A DNA stretch of 64,000 nucleotides from Bacteroidales bacterium (lineage in GTDB: Bacteria > Bacteroidota > Bacteroidia > Bacteroidales > UBA6680): NCBI GenBank assembly GCA_025210735.1, contig JAOARD010000034.1, positions 60,847 to 124,846 on the forward strand, written 5' to 3'. Shown here piece by piece: positions 36,249 through 46,484 of this stretch. A model generated the notes under the pieces. The model was given only the letters and a program-made list of their open reading frames with translations, ran no database searches and was not told where the DNA came from. Position numbers and translations under genes: made by a program. The stretch's first letter is position 1; each line of letters opens with the position of its first letter.

Positions 36249-37841
36249 CTATAACTTATTCTCTTTTATCAGATTAAGCACCTCTAATATCTCAGTATTC
36301 GGGTCAGCATTATATTTTATATAATCCTCAACAACCATCTCATAATCGGGTCTTAAAACCTCACCCATAGCTTTATCGTTTTTAAACAACACCTGCATTG
36401 CATTTGAAATGCTACCACTAAGTTTTGTCTCCGGTAATGTTATTTGGGTAACCTCCATAAATGCATTACCTGCCTGACGTGGACCAACCCCTACAATAGT
36501 TGTTCTACCTAACTTATGAAGAAAATATGCAAAATGATAAGCTGCACTAAAAGTAGCTGGCGATGTAACAACAACAATCTTTAAATCATCAACAAAAGTT
36601 CTGTTTACACCATTCACATACTCAGCTCCAAAACCATAGTATCCTTTATCAACCATAGCACGTCTGCTCTCAACAGATTTATGCTGATTTAAAGTCCCGA
36701 AAGAGTTAAACATATAATCACCATATCTGCTATCTGTATTATTCCTTTTATTATAACTATCTATATCATCAAAGCCCCACTTCTTAATCAGCATAGGCGA
36801 AAACTTAACAATATAGTCTGCTTCAAAATCAAAGTTAAGATATCTGTCGCCATACAGCATATATAGTACCGACTTAGTAAGCGGTGTCATTCCACCACCA
36901 TTATTTCTAAGATCAATAATAAGATGCTTAGCACCTTCTGTCTCCATACTCTTCAACAAATCGTGCAGCGATTTATACAATAACGGCACCTCTGTAATGT
37001 CCATATCAGTATCCCCGGTCTGTTTCTTTTGCAACGATGAAAAAGCCCATCTTAATTGCCAGTTCAGGTTATTTGGTCTGTCGCGTTTTGATCTCTCTAA
37101 CAACTCCCGGCTTAAAACGGTATTCCAACACAGATATCCAGCCTTATTACTCTTTCCTATAATATCTGTATACAGAATATTATTATCCTTCTCTATCTTC
37201 ACCTTAGATTTTCTGTGCATAAACTCATAGCAGTCACAAAAAGTAACAATAAGATCAAACTGCTCTATTCCATCTGTTAATGTAAGGTTAACCTCTTCTA
37301 CATTATCAACAATTCCCTTACACAACGCCTTACTACTTAGTCTGTATATCAATCCTCTGTACTGTCCGTAGATATTCTCAGATGGTTGTAGCCTATTTAC
37401 CTTTTCTAACAAATCAGTAACAGCCATACCATTAACCGATACAAGCTTCAGACCTATATATCGTTTCAGATCTTTTGTTGTATTATATATAAACAGACCA
37501 TCAGCAGCTATTCTGAATTTAACAGGAAGCTCCTTGTTTGATTTCTCATCCTTACTGATACTATTCATATATGTATGACCATCTTTTAATGGTGCTAAAA
37601 ACGAGTTTAACAACTCAACAAACTCAACATCTGTCTTTGCCTGTTTAACTTTTGCTTTCGTATTTTCTATCTCTCTGTAGAACTCAACTCTGCCACCAAA
37701 TCGGGTATAAGGATCCGGGTGTGTCTCTTCCAGCTTCTCAATAAAAAAGCTAAAGTCTTTCATATACTTCTCACTCTTCTCTGCTGATTGCCCAAAACAG
37801 ATTACAGGCATCATAAATATCAGGAATAACAAACTTTTCAT
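36249..37841 (-). CDS. S41-family peptidase
   Basis: A 530-residue exported protein with a signal peptide (about 1-17, ending CFGQS). An N-terminal helical bundle (about 20-100) precedes a PDZ-like stretch (about 100-190) and the S41/tail-specific protease core. LIIDLRNNGGGM near residue 318 is the conserved strand, and VVTSPATFSAAYHFAYFL near 426 includes the position of the nucleophile Ser; the catalytic Lys is not certain. Family members cut C-terminal tails of periplasmic proteins. It is a single gene. Confidence 0.8.
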   Translation of the reverse strand: MKSLLFLIFMMPVICFGQSAEKSEKYMKDFSFFIEKLEETHPDPYTRFGGRVEFYREIENTKAKVKQAKTDVEFVELLNSFLAPLKDGHTYMNSISKDEKSNKELPVKFRIAADGLFIYNTTKDLKRYIGLKLVSVNGMAVTDLLEKVNRLQPSENIYGQYRGLIYRLSSKALCKGIVDNVEEVNLTLTDGIEQFDLIVTFCDCYEFMHRKSKVKIEKDNNILYTDIIGKSNKAGYLCWNTVLSRELLERSKRDRPNNLNWQLRWAFSSLQKKQTGDTDMDITEVPLLYKSLHDLLKSMETEGAKHLIIDLRNNGGGMTPLTKSVLYMLYGDRYLNFDFEADYIVKFSPMLIKKWGFDDIDSYNKRNNTDSRYGDYMFNSFGTLNQHKSVESRRAMVDKGYYGFGAEYVNGVNRTFVDDLKIVVVTSPATFSAAYHFAYFLHKLGRTTIVGVGPRQAGNAFMEVTQITLPETKLSGSISNAMQVLFKNDKAMGEVLRPDYEMVVEDYIKYNADPNTEILEVLNLIKENKL

Positions 37842-37972
37842 AATTCTCGGTTTAATATCATATCACATATCAAGTACGAAAAAAGCAAAAAAATATTGCA
37901 GAATGCAAGAAATATTAAGCATATAAAACATATAACATTGTATGCGTTAATGACCTATAACATGACCAATAA

Positions 37973-38009
37973 AAAAGGGTTTGTAACATCATTACAAACC
38001 CTTTTATCT
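37973..38009 (-). terminator. Terminator of the Rnf operon
   Basis: AAAAGGGTTTGTAA pairs perfectly with TTACAAACCCTTTT around a 5-nt loop, with an A run (T on the minus strand) beyond, 20 nt after the rnfA stop. Confidence 0.92.
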
Positions 38010-38024
38010 ATTGTATATTAAATA

Positions 38025-38606
38025 TTAACTTGGCACTACACCAGTAAATCCCATAAATGCCATTGCAAGAAGACCTGCTACAATAAATGCAATAGGCACT
38101 CCTTTAAGTGACTTTGGTACATCTGAAATCTCAAGGCTCTCACGAATTCCGGCAAACACAATAAGTGCAAGACCAAAACCTAATGCATTTGCAATAGCAA
38201 ATACAACACTATGAGAAAGTCCGAAACCCTCTTTCTGTACTGCAAGAATAGCAACACCCAGTACAGCACAGTTTGTTGTAATAAGTGGTAAGAAAATACC
38301 TAAAGCCTGATATAACGGCGGACTCACCTTTTTAAGGATAATCTCTACCAACTGAACAAGCGATGCAATTACAAGAATAAATGTAATTGTCTGCATATAA
38401 GTAATCTCTAACTCTACAAGAACATAATTATGTATAAGGTATGTAACTATTGTTGCAATAACCATTACAAACGTTACAGCACCAGTCATACCAACTGCTG
38501 TACCAACCTTATTAGATACACCAATAAAAGGACATATTCCTAAAAACTGAGCCAACACAATGTTGTTGACAAACAGTGCGGAAATTATTATCAATACATA
38601 TTCCAT
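38025..38606 (-). CDS. rnfA: Rnf complex subunit RnfA
   Basis: A 193-residue integral membrane subunit of the Rnf ferredoxin:NAD+ oxidoreductase, an ion-pumping complex. Six hydrophobic helices are visible. The conserved Cys in FLGICPFIG near residue 25, together with another in the second half ([11 protein letters not shown] near 113), matches the intramembrane iron-sulphur site shared by RnfA and RnfE. It is the last gene of the operon. Confidence 0.95.
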   Translation of the reverse strand: MEYVLIIISALFVNNIVLAQFLGICPFIGVSNKVGTAVGMTGAVTFVMVIATIVTYLIHNYVLVELEITYMQTITFILVIASLVQLVEIILKKVSPPLYQALGIFLPLITTNCAVLGVAILAVQKEGFGLSHSVVFAIANALGFGLALIVFAGIRESLEISDVPKSLKGVPIAFIVAGLLAMAFMGFTGVVPS

Positions 38607-38639
38607 AATCTACTTTTTATATATTAAACAATAAACCGC

Positions 38640-39221
38640 TTATGCCTTTTGCAGTTTCTTAATTAACACTATCAGGTAACCTAAAGCTATAAAAGCACCA
38701 GGAGCCAATACAAAAATTATCATACCGTCGCCCTGAATAAACTTAAGTCCAAAAATTGACCCGCTACCAAGTACCTCTCTAACACCACCAAGTAGCGTAA
38801 GTGCAAATGCAAATCCAAGTCCCATTCCTAAACCATCAATTGCCGATGAAAGGAAGTTGTTCTTTGATGCAAAAGCCTCAGCACGTCCAAGTACAAGACA
38901 GTTTACCACAATAAGCGGAATAAACAGTCCTAACTGATCAAATAACGATGGTAGATACGCCTGCATTGTAAGCTCAACTATTGTTACAAACGACGCAATA
39001 ATTACAATAAACGAAGGAATACGTACCTTATCAGGAATAAACGACTTAACAAGCGATACAACAATGTTTGACATCAACAATACAAATGTTGTTGCAAGCC
39101 CCATTCCTAATCCGTTAAACGCAGATGTTGTTACACCCAACGTAGGACAAAGACCAAGAAAAAGAGTAAATACAGGATTCTCTTTTATAAATCCTTTAGA
39201 AAAGTTTTGTAACTGATTCAT
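38640..39221 (-). CDS. rnfE: Rnf complex subunit RnfE
   Basis: A 193-residue membrane subunit homologous to RnfA, with six helices and inverted topology in the complex. The paired Cys sites are [12 protein letters not shown] near residue 25 and [13 protein letters not shown] near 110. It begins within the end of rnfG (4-nt overlap), indicating translational coupling, and is followed 33 nt later by rnfA. Confidence 0.95.
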   Translation of the reverse strand: MNQLQNFSKGFIKENPVFTLFLGLCPTLGVTTSAFNGLGMGLATTFVLLMSNIVVSLVKSFIPDKVRIPSFIVIIASFVTIVELTMQAYLPSLFDQLGLFIPLIVVNCLVLGRAEAFASKNNFLSSAIDGLGMGLGFAFALTLLGGVREVLGSGSIFGLKFIQGDGMIIFVLAPGAFIALGYLIVLIKKLQKA

Positions 39222-39799
39222 TTCTTACCTCCTTTCTTAAAAGCATTATATGCACGCATTACAGCATCGCAATATGCTCGTGAACTAATTGTTGAAGCTG
39301 TAATAGCATCAACATCTCCACCATCCTTTTTAACCATAACTTTAAAAGTATCCGGATGTTTTCCGTTAAACTGAACGCTCCAGTCAGATTTTTTCTTCTC
39401 CATCTTGTCTCCAAGACCCGGAGTCTCTTTGTGCTCCAACACTGCAATATTGTTTATTGTACCATCAGGCAACAATCCAACCATAAGCTTAAATTTTCCG
39501 CTAAAGGCTTTCTTTGTATATGTCTCAATTGCATACCCAACAATCTCGCCACCTTTCTTTGCAGGATAAAACACAATTGTATCACCAGCACCAATAGGTA
39601 CACCAAATTTTTCTGAAACAGGTTGGTTATCAAAAGCAGGAACAACATTCTCTATTGCTCTGTTCTTTTTAGCAAGTTTACTTTTCTCTATTGGTCCCTT
39701 TGTTGCTTCGTACACAAAACCAAGAACCAGTCCTGATATTGCTGTTACCAAAACAAGGGTAAGCAACATGTTTAATAAACTACTCTTTGTTTTAGCCAT
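39218..39799 (-). CDS. rnfG: Rnf complex subunit RnfG
   Basis: A 193-residue membrane-anchored, periplasmic FMN-binding subunit. One N-terminal helix (about 12-30) is followed by an FMN_bind domain. The flavin-acceptor region reads [13 protein letters not shown] near residue 172, where Thr of STISS corresponds to the covalently flavinylated Thr; the usual SGAT is changed to TAST. ETPGLG near 125 is conserved. It overlaps rnfD by 8 nt and rnfE by 4 nt. Confidence 0.93.
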   Translation of the reverse strand: MAKTKSSLLNMLLTLVLVTAISGLVLGFVYEATKGPIEKSKLAKKNRAIENVVPAFDNQPVSEKFGVPIGAGDTIVFYPAKKGGEIVGYAIETYTKKAFSGKFKLMVGLLPDGTINNIAVLEHKETPGLGDKMEKKKSDWSVQFNGKHPDTFKVMVKKDGGDVDAITASTISSRAYCDAVMRAYNAFKKGGKK

Positions 39800-40790
39800 G
39801 TTTTACCTCCTCTCCAAAACGTTTAGGTTTAATATATTGGTTAATAAGTGGTACAAATGCATTCATAATAAGTATTGCAAACGATATCCCCTCAGGATAC
39901 GCTCCGAACACACGAATAACAACTGTAATAACACCAATACCTATAGCAAATATTGCCATACCTTTTTTAGACATTGGCGACGTTACATAATCGGTTGCCA
40001 TATATATAGCTCCCAACATTACACCTCCTGTAAGTAAGTGGAAAAGTGGTCCTGCATATGCCTCTGGATTTACAGCATGTAGAATTCCGGTAAATGCAGC
40101 AATAGTACCCAAAAGAATTACAGGAATATGCCATGTAATAATCTTTCTGGCTATCATATATATACCACCAATAATAAGAAGCAGTGCAGCAATCTCACCC
40201 ATTGAACCTCCCATGTGACCATAGAAAAGCTCCATATGCGATGGTATTTTATCCATCATTGCAGAAACTGTCTCACCTCCCTTAAGTCCCTCTTTCATTA
40301 TAGCAAGAGGAGTAGCTCCTGTAACAACATCGGTACCGCTGGTTGCAAAACCTGTTGGCAATGGCCATGATGTCATCTGTACAGGGAACGAGATAAGAAG
40401 AAATACACGCCCAACTAATGCCGGGTTAAAAGGGTTGTTACCAAGTCCGCCAAACGACATCTTTGCAACACCTATAGCTATCAGCGAACCTAAAACAACC
40501 ATCCAGATAGGCAGGTTACTTGGCAGGTTAAATGCTAATAGTAATCCTGTTAAAGCAGCCGAACCATCAGTTAATGTTGGCTCCTGCTTCATCAGGTATC
40601 TTTGTATAAGATATTCAAAAACCATACATGAGGCAACAGCAGCAAGCGATATAACAATTGCACCCCATCCAAAATAGTATACAGAAGCAGCCAAGGCCGG
40701 TAAAAGAGCCAGAATCACCCCGGACATAAGGCTCTTGGTACTCTTCTTACCAAAAACGTGAGGTGATGGTGCTATTTTTAATAAATTCAT
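39792..40790 (-). CDS. rnfD: Rnf complex subunit RnfD
   Basis: A 332-residue integral membrane subunit with about nine helices and a covalent FMN. The flavin attachment site is TGATPLAIM near residue 160 (the Thr after Ala). The N-terminus SPHVFGKKSTKSLM and GTIAAFTGILHAVNP are typical. In the complex RnfD helps build the ion path. It overlaps rnfG and lies 28 nt after rnfC. Confidence 0.95.
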   Translation of the reverse strand: MNLLKIAPSPHVFGKKSTKSLMSGVILALLPALAASVYYFGWGAIVISLAAVASCMVFEYLIQRYLMKQEPTLTDGSAALTGLLLAFNLPSNLPIWMVVLGSLIAIGVAKMSFGGLGNNPFNPALVGRVFLLISFPVQMTSWPLPTGFATSGTDVVTGATPLAIMKEGLKGGETVSAMMDKIPSHMELFYGHMGGSMGEIAALLLIIGGIYMIARKIITWHIPVILLGTIAAFTGILHAVNPEAYAGPLFHLLTGGVMLGAIYMATDYVTSPMSKKGMAIFAIGIGVITVVIRVFGAYPEGISFAILIMNAFVPLINQYIKPKRFGEEVKHG

Positions 40791-40818
40791 TTTATATCTA
40801 TTTTAATATTTAACAAAA

Positions 40819-42147
40819 CTATTTTCGAGCACGCATTATCTGCCCTACTCTGTTTTTACCCAAACGGATGTAATCAAGCAATGCTATAGATGCAGGGCAC
40901 TCAAATGAACATGATCCGCACTCCATACAATCCATTACTCTCTCTGTCTCCAGTTTGTCATGAATCTGCTTCTTAGCAAGCTTCGATAACAGATGTGGCT
41001 CTAATCCCATAGGACAAACATCAACACATTTAGCACACTTAATACAGTTGCTCTCTGTGCGTCTTGTTGCCTCTGAATCGTCCATGATAACCAGACCCGA
41101 TGTTCCTTTTGTTACAGCAACATCAAGACTATTAAGAGCTTTACCCATCATAGGACCACCGTTAATAACCTTACCTGTATTCTCCGGTAATCCACCAGCA
41201 GCATCAATAAGCTCATTTACCGGCGTACCAACACGTACCATAAAGTTTGATGGCTTGGCAAGTTTTTTACCTGTTACAGTAACAACACGCTCAAACAGAG
41301 GTTTATTCTTCTGTACTGCCTCATATACAGCAAACGCAGTTCCTACGTTATGTACAACAGCTCCAACATCTAACGGAAGTGCTCCTGACGGAACCTCACG
41401 CTTAATTGCAGCCTTAAGTAGCTGTTTCTCTCCACCCTGTGGATATTTAACCTTAAGCGGAGCAACCTCTATTCCTGTATATCTTGATGCAACCGTTGTT
41501 ACATTCTTTATAGATTCCGGCTTATTGTTCTCTATTCCTATTATTGCTCTGCTTACATTAAGAGCTTTCATAAGAATTCTTACACCAACAATCATCTCTT
41601 CTGCCTTCTCAAGCATCAGTCTGTCATCAGAAGTAAGATATGGCTCACACTCTACACCATTAAGAACAAGAACCTCTACTGTTTTTCCTTTTGGTACCGA
41701 TAGTTTAACATGCGATGGGAACGTTGCTCCACCAAGACCAACAATACCCGATTCCATTACACGTTTAACAATATCCTCTGCCGACATACTAATGTCAGTA
41801 ACCAGATTATCTGATCTGTCAATTGTCTCAAGCCACTCATCACCCTCAACATCTATAAGAACAGACATACGAGGATAACCGCTTGAATCGATAACATTAT
41901 CTACCTTTGTTACTTTTCCTGAAACAGAAGAGTGAATATTTGCAGAAACAAATCCTCCGCTCTCAGCAATTACCTGCCCTACTTTTACCTCATCGCCCTT
42001 TTTTACCAATGGCTTTGCCGGTGCACCAATATGCTGTGCAATAGGTATAACAACTTTTTTAGGAAGAGGAAGTACCTCTATGGCACTTTTAGCAGACAAC
42101 TTATTCTCTGCCGGATGAACACCTCCTTTTGCAAATGTCTTTAACAC
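40819..42147 (-). CDS. rnfC: Rnf complex subunit RnfC
   Basis: A 442-residue peripheral subunit that binds NADH and FMN. A barrel-sandwich N-terminal domain (about 30-105) and a Complex1_51K-like domain (GLGGATFPSHVKL near 140, LNGVECEPYLTSDDRL near 165) are followed by a SLBB segment and two [4Fe-4S] motifs, CIKCAKCVDVCP near 370 and CMECGSCSFECP near 410. It overlaps rnfB by 7 nt. Confidence 0.96.
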   Translation of the reverse strand: MLKTFAKGGVHPAENKLSAKSAIEVLPLPKKVVIPIAQHIGAPAKPLVKKGDEVKVGQVIAESGGFVSANIHSSVSGKVTKVDNVIDSSGYPRMSVLIDVEGDEWLETIDRSDNLVTDISMSAEDIVKRVMESGIVGLGGATFPSHVKLSVPKGKTVEVLVLNGVECEPYLTSDDRLMLEKAEEMIVGVRILMKALNVSRAIIGIENNKPESIKNVTTVASRYTGIEVAPLKVKYPQGGEKQLLKAAIKREVPSGALPLDVGAVVHNVGTAFAVYEAVQKNKPLFERVVTVTGKKLAKPSNFMVRVGTPVNELIDAAGGLPENTGKVINGGPMMGKALNSLDVAVTKGTSGLVIMDDSEATRRTESNCIKCAKCVDVCPMGLEPHLLSKLAKKQIHDKLETERVMDCMECGSCSFECPASIALLDYIRLGKNRVGQIMRARK

Positions 42148-43055
42148 GATTCCTCCTTTTTTTCTGGTTCAGAAGAGTTATTATCTTTTTTCTCAGCTTT
42201 TGCAGCAGTCTCTGCAGGTGCTTTCTTCTCTTTACGAGGAGGGAAATTAATCTCCTGTATTGCACTTGTAGGACACTCCAGTACACACTTTCTACAAAGC
42301 TTACACTTCTCAGGATCAATATATGCAAGGAAGTTCTCTACTGTAATTGCATCAAAAGGACAAACCTTCTGGCACTTCTTACAACCAATACATGCTACCT
42401 CACACGCTTTTTTGGCTACAGCACCTTTATCCTTATTAACACAACTTACATATATTTTTCTATCCTTCTTAGCTTTCTTTCTTAACTCTATAATATCGTT
42501 CGGACAAGCCTCTACACAAGCCCCACAAGCTGTACATTTATCATCTACAACCTCTGGTAAACCTGTTTCAGGATTCATGTGAATTGCATCAAATGTACAT
42601 GCATCAACACACTCTCCTAGTCCAAGACAACCATACTGGCAACCTGTCTCGCCCTGATATGTTGCCGAAGCTATTGAACACGACTTTGCTCCATCGTACT
42701 TATTCTGTACCGGACGTTTGTCGCAACTACCTGCACAACGCACTACTGCAACAGTAGGCTCTACAGCAACAGCCTCTTTACCTAATATAGATGCAGCCTG
42801 CTCCATGCAGTCATTACCTCCTACAGGGCAATATAAAGAACCAAAGTCATCAGCTTTTACCAAAGCCTCTGCAAAGTTCCTACAGCCTGCAAATCCACAT
42901 CCACCACAATTGGCGGCCGGAAGAATCTCTTCCACCTGGTCAATACGAGGATCCTCATAGACCTTAAATTTCTGTGCAACCACATAGAGTATTAATGCTG
43001 CCAGAGCACCAACAGAACTCAATGTGATAAGTGTAAATAAAACTATTTGACTCAT
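42141..43055 (-). CDS. rnfB: Rnf complex subunit RnfB
   Basis: A 304-residue ferredoxin-interacting subunit. An N-terminal membrane helix precedes a [4Fe-4S] domain (ANCGGCGFAGC near residue 48), then several ferredoxin clusters: CLGLGECVDAC near 145, CTACGACVEACP near 173, CIGCKKCQKVCP near 222 and CKLCRKCVLECP near 251. The tail is Lys/Glu/Ala-rich. It receives electrons from reduced ferredoxin. It lies 17 nt after rseC. Confidence 0.96.
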   Translation of the reverse strand: MSQIVLFTLITLSSVGALAALILYVVAQKFKVYEDPRIDQVEEILPAANCGGCGFAGCRNFAEALVKADDFGSLYCPVGGNDCMEQAASILGKEAVAVEPTVAVVRCAGSCDKRPVQNKYDGAKSCSIASATYQGETGCQYGCLGLGECVDACTFDAIHMNPETGLPEVVDDKCTACGACVEACPNDIIELRKKAKKDRKIYVSCVNKDKGAVAKKACEVACIGCKKCQKVCPFDAITVENFLAYIDPEKCKLCRKCVLECPTSAIQEINFPPRKEKKAPAETAAKAEKKDNNSSEPEKKEESC

Positions 43056-43072
43056 TAGATATAATAAATTAT

Positions 43073-43498
43073 TTATTCTTGCATTCTTATTCTGAACGAA
43101 TAATTTTTGGATAATCTCTTTCTAAAAGCAACAAGCAGTCCGTAATACGGAACCAACGATCCTAACGATATTAAACCGGAGTTTAGTTCCGATACTCCAA
43201 ATGCTCCCACTGTAAACAAAACTGTTACAACAAGTATAAGCGGAAATACATAACCAAAAAAGAGCGCCCACACTCCTAAATGGCGGCTTATCTCTACTAT
43301 AACCCTGTCATTTACATTAACATCCCAGTCTGGTTTTATTGCATCTATAACCTTATCCTGCATATCTGCGGCAGAACAGGCTCCCTTGGCATGGCACGCT
43401 GCGCATTGCGAAACAGACGATATTGTTACCTTAACTAATCTCTCCCCAATTTCCGTTACAATACCACTATGTTCTATTACTTTATTTGATCCTTGCAT
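43073..43498 (-). CDS. rseC: SoxR-reducing system/RseC-family protein
   Basis: A 141-residue membrane protein at the head of the Rnf operon. I use the ATG at 43498; a TTG at 43525 would add nine residues. The N-terminal soluble domain contains the Cys cluster CAACHAKGACS near residue 29, and two membrane helices follow (about 70-115). RseC-like proteins are regularly linked to rnf genes in Bacteroidota and are thought to aid assembly or redox control of the complex. Confidence 0.88.
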   Translation of the reverse strand: MQGSNKVIEHSGIVTEIGERLVKVTISSVSQCAACHAKGACSAADMQDKVIDAIKPDWDVNVNDRVIVEISRHLGVWALFFGYVFPLILVVTVLFTVGAFGVSELNSGLISLGSLVPYYGLLVAFRKRLSKNYSFRIRMQE

Positions 43499-43725
43499 AT
43501 CAAAAAATTTAGCAAACCAACACAAATGTAAGTTTTAGACCATTATTTGCTAATATCTAACATAAATATTAGACCTTGTAAAACTCTATTTATTTCAATT
43601 ATAAATAATAAATAAAAAAATGAATTTATGTTCTTTAACTCAACATCAACTGTTTTAAGACATTTATTAAATTTTATATCTTTTTATTGTTAGAACAATA
43701 ACATAACATGGGGTCAATAATTGTT

Positions 43726-44193
43726 TTACCAACCTGTATACGGAAACTTTGTAAGATATACATTATAGTATCGGTTATCTCCGGTAACCTCTTTAATAAT
43801 CCACTCAGGCAACTCTACATTCTCATTACGTTTTGCAAGTTCAACCTCACATAAAATCAGACCACTGTTATCGCCAAAAAATTCATCAACCTCAAAAACC
43901 TTCCCTCTGTAATCAATAACGTGTCTTCGTTTCTCTATAATCCCTTTCTCACACAGCAACATAAGCTCTTCAGCTTCTGACAACGGAATCTCCCTCTCCC
44001 ACTCATAACGTTCCTGTCCGCACTCTGAGCTGGCTCCTTTTATGGTAATAAAACCTTTATCGTCTTTTATTCTTACTCTTACAGCACGCTCGGGTACCGA
44101 CGAAAGATAGCCCTGTTTTATATAAGTAGATTTATGCGCCTCATCTCTGAAACCTTCTGAAACCAAAAATTTACGTTCAATCTCTGTTGCCAT
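43726..44193 (-). CDS. CYTH-domain protein (triphosphate tunnel metalloenzyme)
   Basis: A 155-residue cytoplasmic protein of the CYTH family. The signature EIERKFLV at residues 4-11 and acidic/basic alternations on successive strands (VRVRIKDDKGFITIKG, YEWEREIPL, CEVELAKRNE) build the eight-stranded tunnel that binds triphosphates with metal. Bacterial members act as tripolyphosphatases or similar enzymes. It is last in the phosphate operon and overlaps the preceding gene by 17 nt, fitting a role in phosphate or polyphosphate metabolism. Confidence 0.88.
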   Translation of the reverse strand: MATEIERKFLVSEGFRDEAHKSTYIKQGYLSSVPERAVRVRIKDDKGFITIKGASSECGQERYEWEREIPLSEAEELMLLCEKGIIEKRRHVIDYRGKVFEVDEFFGDNSGLILCEVELAKRNENVELPEWIIKEVTGDNRYYNVYLTKFPYTGW

Positions 44194-44794
44194 AGTCTAT
44201 AATTTTTGTCTGCATGAAACTAGATAAAAAATCGATATAACTACAATTAAACGCCACCCCTTTTCCTGTATTTTTTGCTATCTGCAACACCTTTGATGCC
44301 TCAATATGCTGAAACGATACTGTATGATACACCCCATACTTACACTCTATAATGGCATACTCTCCCTCTACAACATCAACCATAAATTTCCATCTTACCT
44401 TCTTTACATCAATCCAGTCGTACCTGAAATCTCTGCCACCAACTATCAACTCATCCGGCACAGCAAGCCCTTGCTCTTTACTATACTCTAAAAACGGATA
44501 CAACCTATCTGTATCGTCCTTATAATTATCCAGACCGTCAATATCTGCTTTAAAAAGTGGAGTCCACTGTTGTAAACCTTTGCAGGTTGCAATAAGCTCT
44601 TTTACATCCAGTTTATTATCACGTATCTTTATATTAAGTTTTGTTGGTTTATTACATATCCAGTACATCTCGTCAGAAACAACCGGTTGCCTGTATGCCG
44701 GAGAAAAAGGTATCTCGCCAATAATGCTTAACCACCGTTTTGGTATGGTAGGGTAGAAATATCGTAGTTCATATTTTCCGGTATCCGCAACCAT
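44177..44794 (-). CDS. Unknown protein between PiT and CYTH genes
   Basis: A 205-residue cytoplasmic protein with no recognised domain, signal peptide or membrane segment. The sequence is beta-rich with charged strands (KYELRYFYPTIPKRW, KLNIKIRDNKLDVKELI, RWKFMVDVVEGEYAIIECKYG). The pattern of charged residues on successive strands resembles a distant CYTH/tunnel-type or VTC-like fold, but this is only a guess. It starts 1 nt after the phosphate transporter and overlaps the CYTH gene, so all are translated from one transcript. Confidence 0.6.
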   Translation of the reverse strand: MVADTGKYELRYFYPTIPKRWLSIIGEIPFSPAYRQPVVSDEMYWICNKPTKLNIKIRDNKLDVKELIATCKGLQQWTPLFKADIDGLDNYKDDTDRLYPFLEYSKEQGLAVPDELIVGGRDFRYDWIDVKKVRWKFMVDVVEGEYAIIECKYGVYHTVSFQHIEASKVLQIAKNTGKGVAFNCSYIDFLSSFMQTKIIDYGNRD

Positions 44795-44795
44795 A

Positions 44796-45827
44796 CTAAA
44801 AGAGTAACTGATTAAACTTTAGCAGAACAAGAACAAGTAGTGCGGCAATTACCGGAGATACAATCCAACCGGAAAATATTGCCACTAATTTCTTTACATT
44901 AATCTCATTAGCTCTCTTTAATATACTTAGTCCTAAAATTGATCCGATAATAACCTGTGAGCTGGATACCGGAACCATAGGAAACCATGGTATGCCAAAG
45001 CCATGCATTGTATCTCTTAACCATACCGACGAAAACAGAAACAGTACTATACTATGGCTAAGCACAACCACAAGTGCCGATTCAGGAGTTAATGGCATAA
45101 TATTATGACCAACAGTATACATTAATCGTTTTGACAGGAATATGATACCTATAGCTATTGCTATACCCCCCAGAAATAGTATAAGATAGAGTTTTGGAAT
45201 AGCTAACCCCTGAATAAGATTAAAGTCAGATATATCTGCAACAGGAATAAAAACACCAACAACGTTTGCAATATTATTTGCTCCAAGACTAAATGAGCCA
45301 AATGCCCCTGCTACAATAAGAAGGTTTCTTAGTATTGCATCAAGTTTTATAAGATGTATCTTGGTTACCCTGATAATATACTTTACAATAAGCAGAAGTA
45401 TTACAGCAACAATAGCTCCTAAAACAGGACTTGTTGTCCATGAAACAACAATTCTGATTAGCTGACTGTAGTCTGTAGTGTAACCATAAAAGATATTTGA
45501 TCCGATAATTGCCCCCACAACCGCCTGCGATGTTGACACAGGTACATTTACAAATGTCATAAGAAATATAGATATTCCGGCTGCTATAGATATAACAAAA
45601 GCATTAACAATATCTACCGCAATACCCAACGAGCCAATGGTACCTGATGTACCACCTCCCATAATAACTGCTCCTGCAATTACAAATAACGAGGCAATAA
45701 TTGCAGCACGCCTGAACGACAACATACGTGAACCAACTGCCGATCCAAACACATTTGCAGCATCGTTAGCACCTAATGAAACCCCTAACAATAATCCTCC
45801 GGAAAGAAATAACCAAAACAACTGCAC
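44796..45827 (-). CDS. PiT-family inorganic phosphate transporter
   Basis: A 343-residue inner-membrane phosphate symporter. The two signature repeats are GANDAANVFGSAVGSR near residue 20 and GANNIANVVGVFIPVAD near 202, and about ten helices are visible. PiT carriers use H+ or Na+ or transport metal phosphate. It starts 9 nt after the PhoU-like gene; this pair is a classic unit in which the DUF47 protein modulates the transporter. Confidence 0.93.
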   Translation of the reverse strand: MQLFWLFLSGGLLLGVSLGANDAANVFGSAVGSRMLSFRRAAIIASLFVIAGAVIMGGGTSGTIGSLGIAVDIVNAFVISIAAGISIFLMTFVNVPVSTSQAVVGAIIGSNIFYGYTTDYSQLIRIVVSWTTSPVLGAIVAVILLLIVKYIIRVTKIHLIKLDAILRNLLIVAGAFGSFSLGANNIANVVGVFIPVADISDFNLIQGLAIPKLYLILFLGGIAIAIGIIFLSKRLMYTVGHNIMPLTPESALVVVLSHSIVLFLFSSVWLRDTMHGFGIPWFPMVPVSSSQVIIGSILGLSILKRANEINVKKLVAIFSGWIVSPVIAALLVLVLLKFNQLLF

Positions 45828-45836
45828 TATAATTTA

Positions 45837-46484
45837 TCAAACAATTCGTTTTATTGCCATTATATTAAGCAGATCGGCAATATCTTCTGCTAAATCAGAA
45901 AGATTCTCTATATGAAGTGTAAAATATCTGAGATGAAATTTCTCACTTAAACTTATACCTAACTCGCTTGAAAAGACCTCTCTCTTTATCTTTAATGCAA
46001 GTTTATCGGCCTCTTTCTCGCACTTATAAACCATATGTATAGAGTCTCTCACCTTTGATGGCTCTGTAAAGAACAATCTCGCAACACTCATCAGGTTCTC
46101 AATTGCCGATACTGTAACTGCCGTTATCTTACGATAATCGTTATGCAACTGAACCGGAATATTTGGTTTCTCTACATCAAACTGAAACAGTATCTCTTTC
46201 GACATGTCTACAATGTCATCAATACTATCAATAAGCTTTAGTATATCGCCTCTGTGCTGAGGCAACAGACTGCGCTGATACAGATTATTCTCTACAGAGT
46301 GCCTTATATCATCGGCTTTTCGCTCAAACACCACTATAGATTCAATATTCTCCTGAAAACCGGAACTATTACCCTCTAAATAGTTATACACCCCCTTCTT
46401 AAATGTTAATGCCCCCTGCTCAATGTTTCCGAAGAAATCCTCTACCTGATGAATAATTTTTGTGCTTGTTTTAAACAGTACCAT
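45837..46484 (-). CDS. DUF47 PhoU-like regulator of PiT
   Basis: A 215-residue all-helical cytoplasmic protein of the DUF47/PhoU-like family. The pattern ERKADDIRHSVENNLY near residue 50 and KCEKEADKLALKIKREVF near 150 are the repeated acidic metal-binding motifs of the PhoU three-helix bundles. It is first in an operon with the PiT transporter, the unknown 205-residue protein and the CYTH protein. It probably limits phosphate uptake. Confidence 0.9.
   Translation of the reverse strand: MVLFKTSTKIIHQVEDFFGNIEQGALTFKKGVYNYLEGNSSGFQENIESIVVFERKADDIRHSVENNLYQRSLLPQHRGDILKLIDSIDDIVDMSKEILFQFDVEKPNIPVQLHNDYRKITAVTVSAIENLMSVARLFFTEPSKVRDSIHMVYKCEKEADKLALKIKREVFSSELGISLSEKFHLRYFTLHIENLSDLAEDIADLLNIMAIKRIV

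Noticed and set aside
41048..41878. Plus-strand 276-codon frame
   Set aside because: It lies entirely antisense to rnfC, whose iron-sulphur motifs are intact.
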